Shown piece by piece: positions 51,489 to 61,233 of a DNA stretch of 64,000 nt. This DNA comes from an uncultured Clostridia bacterium. Lineage in GTDB: Bacteria; Bacillota; Clostridia; Oscillospirales; Oscillospiraceae. How positions within the stretch are numbered: position 1 is the stretch's first letter; every line of letters starts with the position of its first letter. The stretch is taken from NCBI GenBank assembly GCA_946186375.1, contig CAMHMZ010000001.1, positions 248,001 to 312,000 on the forward strand, written 5' to 3'. The notes beneath the pieces are model-generated. The model saw only the letters and a program-made list of their open reading frames with translations, made no database searches and was not told the DNA's origin. The position numbers and the translations under genes are program-made.

Positions 51489-51576
51489 TATTTCATAGTT
51501 TGAGTTTGACAATAGTGCTGCAACAAAAGCTGCAGTGTTGCTGTGAACCTCAAATTCATTGTTAGGGGTGGCACGA

Positions 51577-52572
51577 ATGAAAAACAACACGATGAACAAA
51601 AAAGCAAACATGGGCAGCTCATTTCTCGCCGTTCTGTTGGCAGTGCTTGTTATGCTTGAAATATGCTCTGCGACAGTGCTTTTCGGACAACTGCTCGGTA
51701 TGTCGGCCGCGACAAACGTAACGTATATCTCGTTGACTGATGGGACTGAAGGTTCTGTGGTTCATGTCAAAGAATTAAAAACAACGTCAAACGCTGCGGC
51801 GCCATACTACATTGGGACGCTGTCTACGCACAGTGGTCAGACCGACACGGAAGCGGAAGCTCAGACGTTAGCGTTTGCTGAAGACGAAAACACAGAATGG
51901 AGCACGCATACGGACGTAGAGATATTCAGTCTCAAGTACGACAACAACGGAGACGCCAAGTTTACAGTCGTAAGCGGAGACGGCGACAAGGTCCTCGCTC
52001 CGGGCACGCAGGGCGAGTACAAGTTCTCTCTTAAAAACGAGAAGCCGTTCTCTTTGGATTACACGCTTACTGCCGAAGCGTATTTCAAGGGAGACGAAGA
52101 CCTGTGGATCCCGATAAAGGTTCGCATGATGAACGATGACGGTTTTATGGTCGGCGGACGCAAGACGTGGGAAGATGTACAGCTTCTTAACGACGTAAAA
52201 GAAGAGGATGTTATTGCCGCCGGGAATGTACGCAACTACACGCTTCAGTGGCAGTGGCCGTTCGAGCGCGGGACGGGAGCTAACCTATCCGAAAATGATC
52301 GCTACGACACCATGCTGGGGAATGAAGCGGTCGGAAAGGATCTTGAACTGCACATCATTCTTAAGACACGAGCTGAAGCAGATAAAGACCCTGGGAAACC
52401 GGGTGGAAAGCCTGAACCGACAAAAACTGGCGATGCGAACGACATCCGCCTGTGGATCCTCGCGGAATTCATCGGTATTGCGTCTGTGATATTTGTGATC
52501 GTTGAAAAACGCAGGTTGGACAAGGCATCCGCGGAAAACACAAGCAGGGGGATGCAGAGAGCAGATGCGTAA
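51577..52572 (+). CDS. TasA-like protein with KTGD-type C-terminal anchor (331 aa)
   Basis: AGGGGTGG before ATG 51577. Signal/anchor helix (21-45), beta domain with FSLKYDNNGDAKFTVV, LAPGTQGEYKFSLKN and WQWPFERGTGANLSENDRY paralogous to the previous subunit. The end reads EPTKTGDAND, a membrane helix and EKRRLDK, i.e. a PxKTGD-style sorting signal. Could be the wall-anchored base of the fibre. Overlaps the next gene by eight bases. Confidence 0.8.
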   Translation: MKNNTMNKKANMGSSFLAVLLAVLVMLEICSATVLFGQLLGMSAATNVTYISLTDGTEGSVVHVKELKTTSNAAAPYYIGTLSTHSGQTDTEAEAQTLAFAEDENTEWSTHTDVEIFSLKYDNNGDAKFTVVSGDGDKVLAPGTQGEYKFSLKNEKPFSLDYTLTAEAYFKGDEDLWIPIKVRMMNDDGFMVGGRKTWEDVQLLNDVKEEDVIAAGNVRNYTLQWQWPFERGTGANLSENDRYDTMLGNEAVGKDLELHIILKTRAEADKDPGKPGGKPEPTKTGDANDIRLWILAEFIGIASVIFVIVEKRRLDKASAENTSRGMQRADA

Positions 52573-53140
52573 GAAGAAGTTTTTCTCAAAGTTCGCCCCG
52601 CTCGTGCTGCTTGGAATCATACTTGGTTCAAGCATTTATGCTATGAACGCAAAAATGCTATTGAAGGATGTTTTGCCGATGCCGTTTGGGATCGGGACAT
52701 CCGTAGTCATGTCTGGCAGCATGGAGCCAACGCTGCACGTGAATGACCTGGTGTTCATCAAAGCGGATGACAGTTATTCTCCTGGTGATATTGTTGTGTA
52801 TCAATCGGGCAGTTCGGCTGTGATCCATCGCTTGATAAGCGTAGATGGAACGACAGCCGTAACAAAGGGTGACGCGAATAACGTAGAAGACAGCTCGTTC
52901 GCGGTCACAGACATAAAAGGGAAAATGGTGTTTGTGATTCACGGCGCAGGGACTATTGTGCGGATGCTTCAAAGCGCTGCAGCAAAACTGACTATGTCAG
53001 CGGCAGCGATTGGGTTCTTGATTCTTTCCTACAGAAAAGATGATATAGCACACACGACTGAAAAGGAAAGGGTACTCAAGGAAATCGAAGATATCAAAAA
53101 GACCTTAGAAAAGGGTGGTGGCGAAAATGCCAAAAATTAA
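52565..53140 (+). CDS. sipW: second SipW-type signal peptidase (191 aa)
   Basis: ATG 52565 lies inside the end of the upstream gene, with GCAGGGGG ahead. Ser52 in VMSGSMEP, His88 in AVIHRL, VTKGDANNVED, and two membrane helices. A second SipW in one locus suggests dedicated processing of different subunits. Overlaps the next gene by 14 bases. Confidence 0.9.
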   Translation: MRKKKFFSKFAPLVLLGIILGSSIYAMNAKMLLKDVLPMPFGIGTSVVMSGSMEPTLHVNDLVFIKADDSYSPGDIVVYQSGSSAVIHRLISVDGTTAVTKGDANNVEDSSFAVTDIKGKMVFVIHGAGTIVRMLQSAAAKLTMSAAAIGFLILSYRKDDIAHTTEKERVLKEIEDIKKTLEKGGGENAKN

Positions 53141-53654
53141 AATCAAAAATATACCGTTGGCGATCGCTGGCGTGTTGTTGATGCTGGTGCTTGTAACATC
53201 GTGCACCGTCGGCGGCATGCTGGCAAGATACACCTCCACCAATGTGTGGCCAAACGCAGCTCATACCGCGGTGTTTGATGTTGCGGGGGATGGTTTTTCG
53301 CAAGTGATCAATCTCCAATCTCCGACGAAGCCAGGTGAAGTCGGCGGAAACGGAGAGGGTTACAGCTTCCTTATAAGGAATAAAAGCGAAGTTGCCATTG
53401 AATACCGCGTAACGCTCAAAAACACAACGAATAACCTGCCGCTTGATTTGATGGTTGCAGGCGCAGATGAATCAGAGTTGGACAAATTCCATTCAGATGA
53501 GGGCTACACGTTCACAAAGACTATCGGTCCAAATGATGCGGAAGGCTCCAATTTTGAGTTTTCTATCTGCTGGCCGGCTGAGAAAAACGATTTAAAATAC
53601 AGTGGGATGATCGACAACATTTCCGTGACAGTAGCGGCGGAGCAAGTAGATTGA
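53127..53654 (+). CDS. small TasA-like secreted protein (175 aa)
   Basis: ATG 53127 (GTG 53115 also possible) with a GGTGGTGG stretch upstream. Signal helix ends CTVGGMLARYTST, again a SipW-type junction. Mature beta domain with FLIRNKSEVAIEYRVTLKNTT and FSICWPAEKNDLKYSGM, the same plan as the larger TasA-like proteins. No anchor. Probably a minor fibre subunit or cap. Confidence 0.78.
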   Translation: MPKIKIKNIPLAIAGVLLMLVLVTSCTVGGMLARYTSTNVWPNAAHTAVFDVAGDGFSQVINLQSPTKPGEVGGNGEGYSFLIRNKSEVAIEYRVTLKNTTNNLPLDLMVAGADESELDKFHSDEGYTFTKTIGPNDAEGSNFEFSICWPAEKNDLKYSGMIDNISVTVAAEQVD

Positions 53655-53681
53655 GATACCCGTCAGAAAGAGGGGGCAAAA

Positions 53682-54464
53682 ATGAAAAACGAAAACAGAT
53701 CACATACAGTTTTTGGCAAATATGCAACCTTTGCTATCGTAATGGTTTTTGTGTTGGTTGCAATTTTAGCTACGCCGGTATTTGCCAAATATATCACTTC
53801 GGCTGACTACAAGAAGAATGAAGCTCCTGCAAAAGAGTTTTATTTTGGAAGCGACTATCTATCTGATGCTGCCGAAATTCCGGAGATACATATCGGGGCG
53901 GCTGTGTCGTCAGTAACTATCAATCTGTACAATTACGCAGACGATCTGCGTTATGCAAATTTAGATATCGATTACACAGTAACTGTCACAAACGGTGCAA
54001 CAGTTGAAAATGGTTCTGGTAGATTGACCGGGAACGGAAAACACAGTGCAGATGTGACGATATCTGACTTAGCTTCAGGGCAGACATACACGATCACTGC
54101 GACAGGCTCAAACGGCTTCGTGAAAACATTGAGGGCCAAAATCGTTGTTGACGCAGTAGAAGACGCGGTCTACAAGCATGTAGATAACACGGGCGGGGAA
54201 TACGTCATTTTGACTGTCTGGACGACAGGTAGCGTAAAAGGCTCGGCGAGAATTACATATCCGGCGGGGCTTATCCCGGACAACACTGATAGCGCCATGA
54301 GAAATTGGCATTTGGGCCAGTCAACAGAAACGGACGGTAGCAGTTTTGCGAATATGTATTCCTCGCATAAATACAGATTCTTCTGTCATGAGAATGTTGC
54401 TGCAGACCAATTCTCTGTGACCGTAAATGGAGTTGCGGCCACGACTGTGGACGTTAACGGCTAA
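53682..54464 (+). CDS. secreted beta-rich protein of the fibre locus (260 aa)
   Basis: AGAGGGGG before ATG 53682. Signal peptide ends ATPVFAKYITSAD, matching the SipW-substrate pattern (AKY). The rest is strand-rich with a fibronectin III-like stretch (DVTISDLASGQTYTITATGSNG) and ends without an anchor. Related to the TasA-like proteins only by its signal; probably another exported part of the fibre. Confidence 0.7.
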   Translation: MKNENRSHTVFGKYATFAIVMVFVLVAILATPVFAKYITSADYKKNEAPAKEFYFGSDYLSDAAEIPEIHIGAAVSSVTINLYNYADDLRYANLDIDYTVTVTNGATVENGSGRLTGNGKHSADVTISDLASGQTYTITATGSNGFVKTLRAKIVVDAVEDAVYKHVDNTGGEYVILTVWTTGSVKGSARITYPAGLIPDNTDSAMRNWHLGQSTETDGSSFANMYSSHKYRFFCHENVAADQFSVTVNGVAATTVDVNG

Positions 54465-54507
54465 ACGATTCGCAAAAACAAATTTCCACAGAAACGAGGG
54501 GAAAATT

Positions 54508-57500
54508 ATGAGAGCGCTAAATGATTATATAAAAAGAGAAAAAGTGTTCGACAGGTGCTTAGCATTGATCTTATCTTTGCTGATGGTGTTGTCATCACTT
54601 GGTGAATTCCCAGTCGTGGCGCACGCAGAAAGTGAGGAAGCTTTTTGCGGTCTTGAAGAGCATGTTCATACTGACAAGTGTTACGACAAGGCGCTTATCT
54701 GTGGGCAGGAAGAGAGTGAAGGCCATGAGCACACCGAAACGTGTTACGAACAGCAGCCTGTTTTAGCGTGCGGTCTGCAGGAAGTGGAGGCTCATCATCA
54801 TTCCGACGAGTGCTATGCGGAGGAGAAGGAGCTCATCTGTGAAGAAGAGCACGAGCATACTGATGACTGCTATAAAACGGTGCAGAAAGTTGTTTGCGGC
54901 TTAGGAGAAACGGACGGGCACACGCACTCCGACACATGCTACGAGATGCAAAGCGTTTTAGCTTGTGGCAAAGAGGAAGTTGAAGAGCATTCACACAAAA
55001 AAGCTTGTTATGAAAAGAAGCTGACTTGCGAGAAGGCCGAGCACGAACACGAGCTGTCTTGCTATTCAGATCCGAGCGCAGACGTAGAAAATAAAGATGA
55101 TTGGGCCAAGTCCGCAGCGATCTTTGTCACGGGGAACTGGTCAAGAGATCTCGCTGCCGTTGCTAACACGCAGCTCGGATATAGCGAAAGCGAAAAGAAT
55201 TACGCTGTTGTAGACGGCGAAATACACGGATATACACGTTATGGTGCCTGGGCTAATGATGCATATGCAGATTGGAACGCGTTGTTTGTTTCATTCTGCC
55301 TGCATTTCGCGCGCGTGCCAGCCAGTGCAATGCCTACGGCCAAGGATGCTAAAACGTGGCTTAAGGCCATCGACGATGCAGGGAAACTTGCCTCTGTTGA
55401 TTATGTGCCAAAACGCGGTGACCTGGTGTTCTTACGCGACAGCGAAGAGGAGATGAATGCGTCTCGCGTCGGTGTCGTTGCGTCCGCGTCAGACAGCTCA
55501 ATAGCGGTTATAGAAGGCCGCGATGCTGTTGTGAAGAACAATTACAAACTTTCAAGTGCAAAGATCGTCGGGTTTGCTATTATGCCTGAAAACGATGCAT
55601 ACACAGCACCGACGTTCGTTGAAGAAGTTCCTGCTACGTGCACAGAGAACGGTACGAAGGCACATTATGTGACATCGGACGGGAAATACATGTTTGAGGA
55701 TGAAGATTGTTTCCGCCGCTTGTCGCCGGCGTTGATCACCATTCCAGCGTCCCACAGCTTCGGCGAAACTTCTTACATCTGGTCCAAAGACTACAGCGTG
55801 CTGACAGCTAAGCGCGTTTGCTCCATCTGTGAAGAGGTGGAAGAAGAAACCGTTGATGTGTCCGCAAAAGTCACCAAAGAAGCGACTGAAACGGAAAAGG
55901 GGGAGACGACCTACACTTCTGGGGAATTCAAGAACGACGCATTTGCTGTGCAGATCATCGTTGTAGACAACATTCCCATGATCGAGCCGAAAGAAACTGT
56001 TGAGCCAACGGTTGTGCCGACGGTAGCGCCTTCCGAAAAGCCTGCCGAGACGGCAGCGCCGATCGAGACAGAAGCGCCGTCCGAGACGCAGTCTCCTGCA
56101 ATCACGGAGAAACCTGCGGAGACGCAGGCGCCTGTGGCCACAGAGACACCAAAACCTGTAGAGACAGAAACGCCGATCGAAACGGAAACTCCGGCAGCGT
56201 CAGAAGATCCTGCTGAAGAAATGTTCATGACCGGTGAAAATGCTCTAAAAGCGAAACTCTCGAAAAAGACGTACGCGACAGTTCACTTCGATGAGAACGC
56301 GCAAATTCCTCTTGGATCCCATCTTGTTATGAGCGAAGAGGAAACAACAGACGGCATTCAGAGCGCAATTGCAGCCGCATCCGTCAGCAAAAAAGGCGCG
56401 AAAAAGAGTGGCGCCGGTATTGACGCAAACGGAATGAACGTTGCTTTGGTTCGCTCGTTCGATGTGAAGATCGTCAACGCAGACGGCCATACGGTACAGC
56501 CGAAGAGCGGAAGTACCGTTTCACTGGATTTTGTCCTTCCTGAGGTAACAAATAAGAATCTTGACGTGAGTGTCTATCACATGTCAGAGACGAAGACCGG
56601 ACTCACTGCCGAGAAGCTGAGCGTAATTCGCCGCGAAGGAAACTCTCTGACAGTGGAAACGAGTGGTTTCTCGACGTTCACTATCAAGTTCACATATAGC
56701 CAGAAAGAATTCGTGCTCAATAGCAGGCAGCCCGTGTTGGTAACAGATCTGCTGTCAGCACTTGGGATGGTCGGCACAGCAACGTCTGCACAGAGCAGCA
56801 ATAGTGATGTGTTGGCTGTTGAAACGGACGAAGGCGGGCAAATGGCAGTAAGAGCAAAAGCGCGCTTCACTTCGGGAGAGACGCTGCGTGTAACGATCGA
56901 CGGTGTCGACTTCGATATCAGCGTAACCGGCTTTAGCGCCATAGCCCGCGTGTCAAATGACGGTGAGAATTGGACATATCATGACGTGCTGATTGGCGAC
57001 GGAAACAAGCAGGATTACATGCGAGATGATGCTGGAAATCCGATAGGTGCTTCAAGGGTTTCAATGAAGGCAGGCGCTTTCAACCAAGCAAACGCGATGA
57101 GCGGCGATGTGGTCATTGAACTGCTTTGTGAGGGTTATGACGGTTCAGAAGATGACACGAACGGCGGTTACACGCTGGCATCGACCTTCACGTTCAATGG
57201 ATCCGGGCTTAAAAGTGTGCGTCTTGGTACAACACAAAGTGAGAATTGGAACGGGGCAGAAGAGTCTGATCGTTTCGTTGCAACACTGCATCGTGGATAC
57301 AACGGCAATTCACTATTTACCATCAACAAGTCGGGACTGCTTTTCGTTACGCAGAACATAATCGTTGATGGTGCGAAAACGGCTCAAATGTCCGGCCGCG
57401 CAATTGAAGTAGCTAATTCAGGGGCGTCATTGATCGTCAAAGGCGGATCAGCATTCCGCAATTTAAGCGCTGTAGGAGCCAATGAGGGTGGAGCGATTTT

Positions 57501-60500
57501 CAGCCAGGCCAATATTGAAATTCAGGTTGGCAACGGAGAGGAAGTAATCTTCAGCAACTGTAAATCGACATCTGAGGCTGGAGCTGTCAGCTTAAATGGA
57601 AGAAAGCTTACTATCAAGAACGCTGGAACTCTCAGAGTTGAAAATTGTTCAGGAACCTATGCCGGCGCGCTGTGCACAGACACAACTGGCGAGATGACGA
57701 TCACAAACAGTGGTGTCATCAGTTTTGCAGGCTGCACGGCTACTCCTTACGGAGGCGGCGCAATTTGGACCGGTATTTTCAAAGCCGAAAACAACAGTGG
57801 CAGCATCAGTTTCACAAATTGTAAAGCCAAGAGCGATGGCGGCGCAATCATAGCCAATCGAGGTGCTGCAAGCAGTGACACTTTCGTGCTGACAAACACA
57901 GCTACGGGAACGGCAAGCTTCGTGAATTGTGCATCTGACTCCACAGGTGGTGCGATCCGTGTAAGTAGCGGCAATGCCACGATTACTTCACAGAATGCGA
58001 GCAGGCCGATCACCTTTGAGAATTGCACGGCGGGTAATGGCGGTGCGATTTACCAAGGCGGCGGCATGGCGATGGCCCTTGAAAACATCACATTTGGAGC
58101 AGATGGTGAGGCTGATAAATCCTGCACTGGTTCCAGTGGCGGCGCTGTGTACACGGCGGCAAGAGGGACTGTAAATCTGAGAAATGTGAAAGCCTACGGC
58201 AAAGGGAGCGGCACGCCTACAGCGAGCACCAGTGGCGGCGCAATTCTTGTGGAAAGCGCAGCATTGACTGTGAACGACGGCGAATTCAAAGATCTTGCTG
58301 CCACCAACAGCGGTGGTGCGATTTATGCTGGCGGCGCAGTCAGCATTACCGGAACGGAAAACGTGAACTTCACGAACTGCACAGCCGGCGTAAGCGGCGG
58401 CGCAATCTGCCAAAACGGTGGCGCATCTATGACACTGGAAAACATCGCCTTCGGTGAAGACGGCAACGCGGCCAAAGCTTGTACAGGCGCTAACGGTGGC
58501 GCGGTCTTTTCAAATGCAAGCAAAACCGTTGACCTGACTAACGTAAAGGTCTACGGCAAAGGCCGCGGTGATGACATGACCGCAAGTGGAAATGGCGGTG
58601 CAATAGACGTAGAAAAAGCCGCTCTGACCGTAAATAACGGTGTGTTCAAAGATCTGATGGCAGGCGACAACGGAGGCGCGATATTCGCAGCTGGAAATGT
58701 TGATGTTGATGTCTCAGACACAGTATTTGTCAATTGCGTTGCTGCCGGCAACGAAACCACCCTTAAACACGGTGGTGGTGCTATCTATCAGAATAGCGGC
58801 AACACAATGAACCTGACAAACGTAACGTTTGGCGAGCCTGGCGCTGCAGACAAAGGCTGCATGGAAATTGGACAAACCGGCGCGGGCGGCGCGGTGTATA
58901 CCGCTGCGAGTGTTGCCACTATGACGGATTGTTCCTTCTATTATTGCGAGGCAACCGGGACAAAATCGAATGGCGGCGGTGCGATTTTCTATAATAAAAC
59001 GGGTGGAAGCCTGTCTATCTATGGTTGTGTGTTTGACCATTGCGTTGCGAGTTCTACGTATGACTTGCAAGGAATTGGCAACGCCGGCGCTGTATATTTT
59101 GCATCTGGCAACGCTCTCTGTGTGGACAAAAGCTCAGCCAGACGTTCCAGCTTTACCAACTGCACAGCGACACGTTATGGCGGTGCCATCGAGTATGAGC
59201 CGAACAACACCGGCACTCTCGTTGTAAAGAACGCGGATTTTGCGAGATGTGTAAGTGCCACGAAGCAGGGTGGTGCCATTGGTACAGATTCTGTTACGGC
59301 CTTGATTGAAAACTGCACATTCGCAGATTGCACGGCTGCCATGGAAGGTGGCGCCATTATGGGCGGTATGGACGCAACAGCACCGGTGCTCACGCTGATC
59401 AATAGCACTATCAACGCTTGCAGAGCGAGATCAGGTGCAGCGGTATATTCCGCTGGGGACCTGACTATAAAGCAGTCTGGCTCGGGAGAGAGCGAGTTCA
59501 GCGGTTGTGTTGCGACCGCCAATGGTGGCGGTGCGGTCAATGTGTCATCTGGAAAGAAGATCTTTTTCGAAGGTAATGTTGTCATTTCTGATAACACACG
59601 CGGCGGTAACAAAGCTAACGTCGTGCTCGATCAGGACAACAAAACTACCATCAACGCATTGAACCTTGGTATCGGCCCGAATGCCAATATAGGCATCTAT
59701 GTTACAGGCATCACCAACCCGGAGGCAGAACCGTACAGGTCAAGAGGCGGTGTAAACGATGCTTTTGGGACCAATTATGGGTCGGAAGAGGCGGCAATGA
59801 ACCTTTCTAATTTCCATAACGACAGAAATGGGCTGAGCGGAGCTAAAGGCGTGAATGAAAATGATATCGTATGGAAATCTGTCGTTCTCGTTCACGAGGG
59901 TGAAATGTTCAGAGATTTTGAAAATATGGCGAACGCAAAAATCAGCAAGGATTCTGCTTACACGATTCGCTGTGATTTTGGTACTGAAAACCCGCTGTTG
60001 ACGTTCTTTGATATCAACGGTGAGAACGTAACGATCCCCGTTGGAACGTCTGTGATCATGGTTACAGACGATGGCGACTATTACTATTACATCTTTACAT
60101 CGTCAGCAATCAGTGTTCCTGTTGACAGATTTAAGGCTATGGGAAGCGATACAGGGTTTAGTGTTTCAAAAGACGTGACAGCCAACTTCATCATGAATTT
60201 TGCAGACGCACAAAGTACACTTGCAAGTCTGCCAGATGGCACTCTGAATGTGGGCGTCTACAACTCTTTTGGAGACGGGAGCTCCGCCAGTGTGATCTTA
60301 ACAGACACGGCTGGATTCGAAATAAGCCGAGATGGAGCACTTGACGTACGTCAAGATGATCTGCTGGCCGCAGTAAATGTTTCAACAAACGCCGGCACGA
60401 GAGTGAATGACGGCCGTGCGACAAAGTGGGATGCACGCGATATGTCGTTGGTTCTCACAGAGGTCGCTGAGGAAGGCGTAGACAGATTACCGGCTGATGC

Positions 60501-61107
60501 CGCGCTTCTTGTTAAAACGGCTGATAACGTGGCGTCTGTTGTTTATCATATAAATGAGGCTGGGCAATATATCGTCCCTCTCGGCAGTTTTGGACAGTAC
60601 AACGGCATCCGAATTGAACTGTACTCAAAGATGTTCCCGCGTACCAGATCCACATACAAACTGAAAGCAGCGCTCGTTGCGGCCGATTCGCTGCGCGAGC
60701 AATCTCCGTTGAACGGATCGTACAACAGCAACAATCAGCCGTCTGTTGATCTTGTTTTCGGAATCAACAATGTGCGCACTTCTGTAAAAATCTCGTCGAA
60801 CAGGAGGTCGTATGAGCCTGGAGAAACAGTGCTGTTTGAAGTAAACTCTTTGAATAGCGTGCAGGACACGATCAGTGCTGTGGTGTACAAGAAGACGGGC
60901 GAAGATTGGACTTCGCAGAGCGCCATGACAGAGGAACTTACCGTGAAGGCGTCAGGTGTAGCGGATGGAACATTCACGAACATCTCATTCGTCATTCCGG
61001 AAGGCGAAGATATCGAAAGTTACAAGATCTTTGTCACCGCGAAAGACGACGCCGGGAACACGGTTGCGTCGGCACCATATTATTTCCTATGCGTGAAAAC
61101 TCGATAA
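54508..61107 (+). CDS. giant secreted adhesin with beta-helix repeats (2199 aa)
   Basis: GAGGGG precedes ATG 54508. Order: signal peptide (1-45); seven HxHxxxCY...C repeats (46-190; e.g. EGHEHTETCY); a CHAP/NlpC-like domain (205-365) with GYTRYGAWANDAYADWNALFVSFC, again lacking the catalytic Cys after Trp; an Ig-type domain with VCSICEEVEEE; a Pro/Thr-rich stalk (493-570); further beta domains; a parallel beta-helix with many GGA[IV] repeats (925-1698); and C-terminal beta domains. There is no membrane helix or sorting signal at the C-terminus, so it must be held by the TasA-like fibre or by its domains. Confidence 0.88.
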   Translation: MRALNDYIKREKVFDRCLALILSLLMVLSSLGEFPVVAHAESEEAFCGLEEHVHTDKCYDKALICGQEESEGHEHTETCYEQQPVLACGLQEVEAHHHSDECYAEEKELICEEEHEHTDDCYKTVQKVVCGLGETDGHTHSDTCYEMQSVLACGKEEVEEHSHKKACYEKKLTCEKAEHEHELSCYSDPSADVENKDDWAKSAAIFVTGNWSRDLAAVANTQLGYSESEKNYAVVDGEIHGYTRYGAWANDAYADWNALFVSFCLHFARVPASAMPTAKDAKTWLKAIDDAGKLASVDYVPKRGDLVFLRDSEEEMNASRVGVVASASDSSIAVIEGRDAVVKNNYKLSSAKIVGFAIMPENDAYTAPTFVEEVPATCTENGTKAHYVTSDGKYMFEDEDCFRRLSPALITIPASHSFGETSYIWSKDYSVLTAKRVCSICEEVEEETVDVSAKVTKEATETEKGETTYTSGEFKNDAFAVQIIVVDNIPMIEPKETVEPTVVPTVAPSEKPAETAAPIETEAPSETQSPAITEKPAETQAPVATETPKPVETETPIETETPAASEDPAEEMFMTGENALKAKLSKKTYATVHFDENAQIPLGSHLVMSEEETTDGIQSAIAAASVSKKGAKKSGAGIDANGMNVALVRSFDVKIVNADGHTVQPKSGSTVSLDFVLPEVTNKNLDVSVYHMSETKTGLTAEKLSVIRREGNSLTVETSGFSTFTIKFTYSQKEFVLNSRQPVLVTDLLSALGMVGTATSAQSSNSDVLAVETDEGGQMAVRAKARFTSGETLRVTIDGVDFDISVTGFSAIARVSNDGENWTYHDVLIGDGNKQDYMRDDAGNPIGASRVSMKAGAFNQANAMSGDVVIELLCEGYDGSEDDTNGGYTLASTFTFNGSGLKSVRLGTTQSENWNGAEESDRFVATLHRGYNGNSLFTINKSGLLFVTQNIIVDGAKTAQMSGRAIEVANSGASLIVKGGSAFRNLSAVGANEGGAIFSQANIEIQVGNGEEVIFSNCKSTSEAGAVSLNGRKLTIKNAGTLRVENCSGTYAGALCTDTTGEMTITNSGVISFAGCTATPYGGGAIWTGIFKAENNSGSISFTNCKAKSDGGAIIANRGAASSDTFVLTNTATGTASFVNCASDSTGGAIRVSSGNATITSQNASRPITFENCTAGNGGAIYQGGGMAMALENITFGADGEADKSCTGSSGGAVYTAARGTVNLRNVKAYGKGSGTPTASTSGGAILVESAALTVNDGEFKDLAATNSGGAIYAGGAVSITGTENVNFTNCTAGVSGGAICQNGGASMTLENIAFGEDGNAAKACTGANGGAVFSNASKTVDLTNVKVYGKGRGDDMTASGNGGAIDVEKAALTVNNGVFKDLMAGDNGGAIFAAGNVDVDVSDTVFVNCVAAGNETTLKHGGGAIYQNSGNTMNLTNVTFGEPGAADKGCMEIGQTGAGGAVYTAASVATMTDCSFYYCEATGTKSNGGGAIFYNKTGGSLSIYGCVFDHCVASSTYDLQGIGNAGAVYFASGNALCVDKSSARRSSFTNCTATRYGGAIEYEPNNTGTLVVKNADFARCVSATKQGGAIGTDSVTALIENCTFADCTAAMEGGAIMGGMDATAPVLTLINSTINACRARSGAAVYSAGDLTIKQSGSGESEFSGCVATANGGGAVNVSSGKKIFFEGNVVISDNTRGGNKANVVLDQDNKTTINALNLGIGPNANIGIYVTGITNPEAEPYRSRGGVNDAFGTNYGSEEAAMNLSNFHNDRNGLSGAKGVNENDIVWKSVVLVHEGEMFRDFENMANAKISKDSAYTIRCDFGTENPLLTFFDINGENVTIPVGTSVIMVTDDGDYYYYIFTSSAISVPVDRFKAMGSDTGFSVSKDVTANFIMNFADAQSTLASLPDGTLNVGVYNSFGDGSSASVILTDTAGFEISRDGALDVRQDDLLAAVNVSTNAGTRVNDGRATKWDARDMSLVLTEVAEEGVDRLPADAALLVKTADNVASVVYHINEAGQYIVPLGSFGQYNGIRIELYSKMFPRTRSTYKLKAALVAADSLREQSPLNGSYNSNNQPSVDLVFGINNVRTSVKISSNRRSYEPGETVLFEVNSLNSVQDTISAVVYKKTGEDWTSQSAMTEELTVKASGVADGTFTNISFVIPEGEDIESYKIFVTAKDDAGNTVASAPYYFLCVKTR

Positions 61108-61117
61108 AAGCAAGAAA

Positions 61118-61154
61118 AAAATACCCGCGGCAACTATTGCGGCGGGTATTTTCC
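61118..61154 (+). terminator. rho-independent terminator
   Basis: Eleven-base arms AAAATACCCGC / GCGGGTATTTT with an internal GC-rich loop, right after the adhesin stop. Confidence 0.8.
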
Positions 61155-61185
61155 TGTGTTTTTGGCAAACAGGGTGTTTTCTTGG

Positions 61186-61214
61186 TTGCCAAACGAAACT
61201 CAAAATAGTACAAT
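61186..61214 (+). promoter_or_regulatory. promoter upstream of the non-ATG gene
   Basis: TTGCCA, 17-base spacer, TACAAT. Transcription would start at about 61221, right at the GAGGTG ribosome site. Confidence 0.65.
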
Positions 61215-61233
61215 AGATGCGAGGTGAAAAATT

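Noticed and set aside
60771-60778. Extra GTGCGCAC site as a repressor operator
   Set aside because: It lies inside the adhesin coding region without flanking arms or a promoter; an eight-base match is expected by chance.
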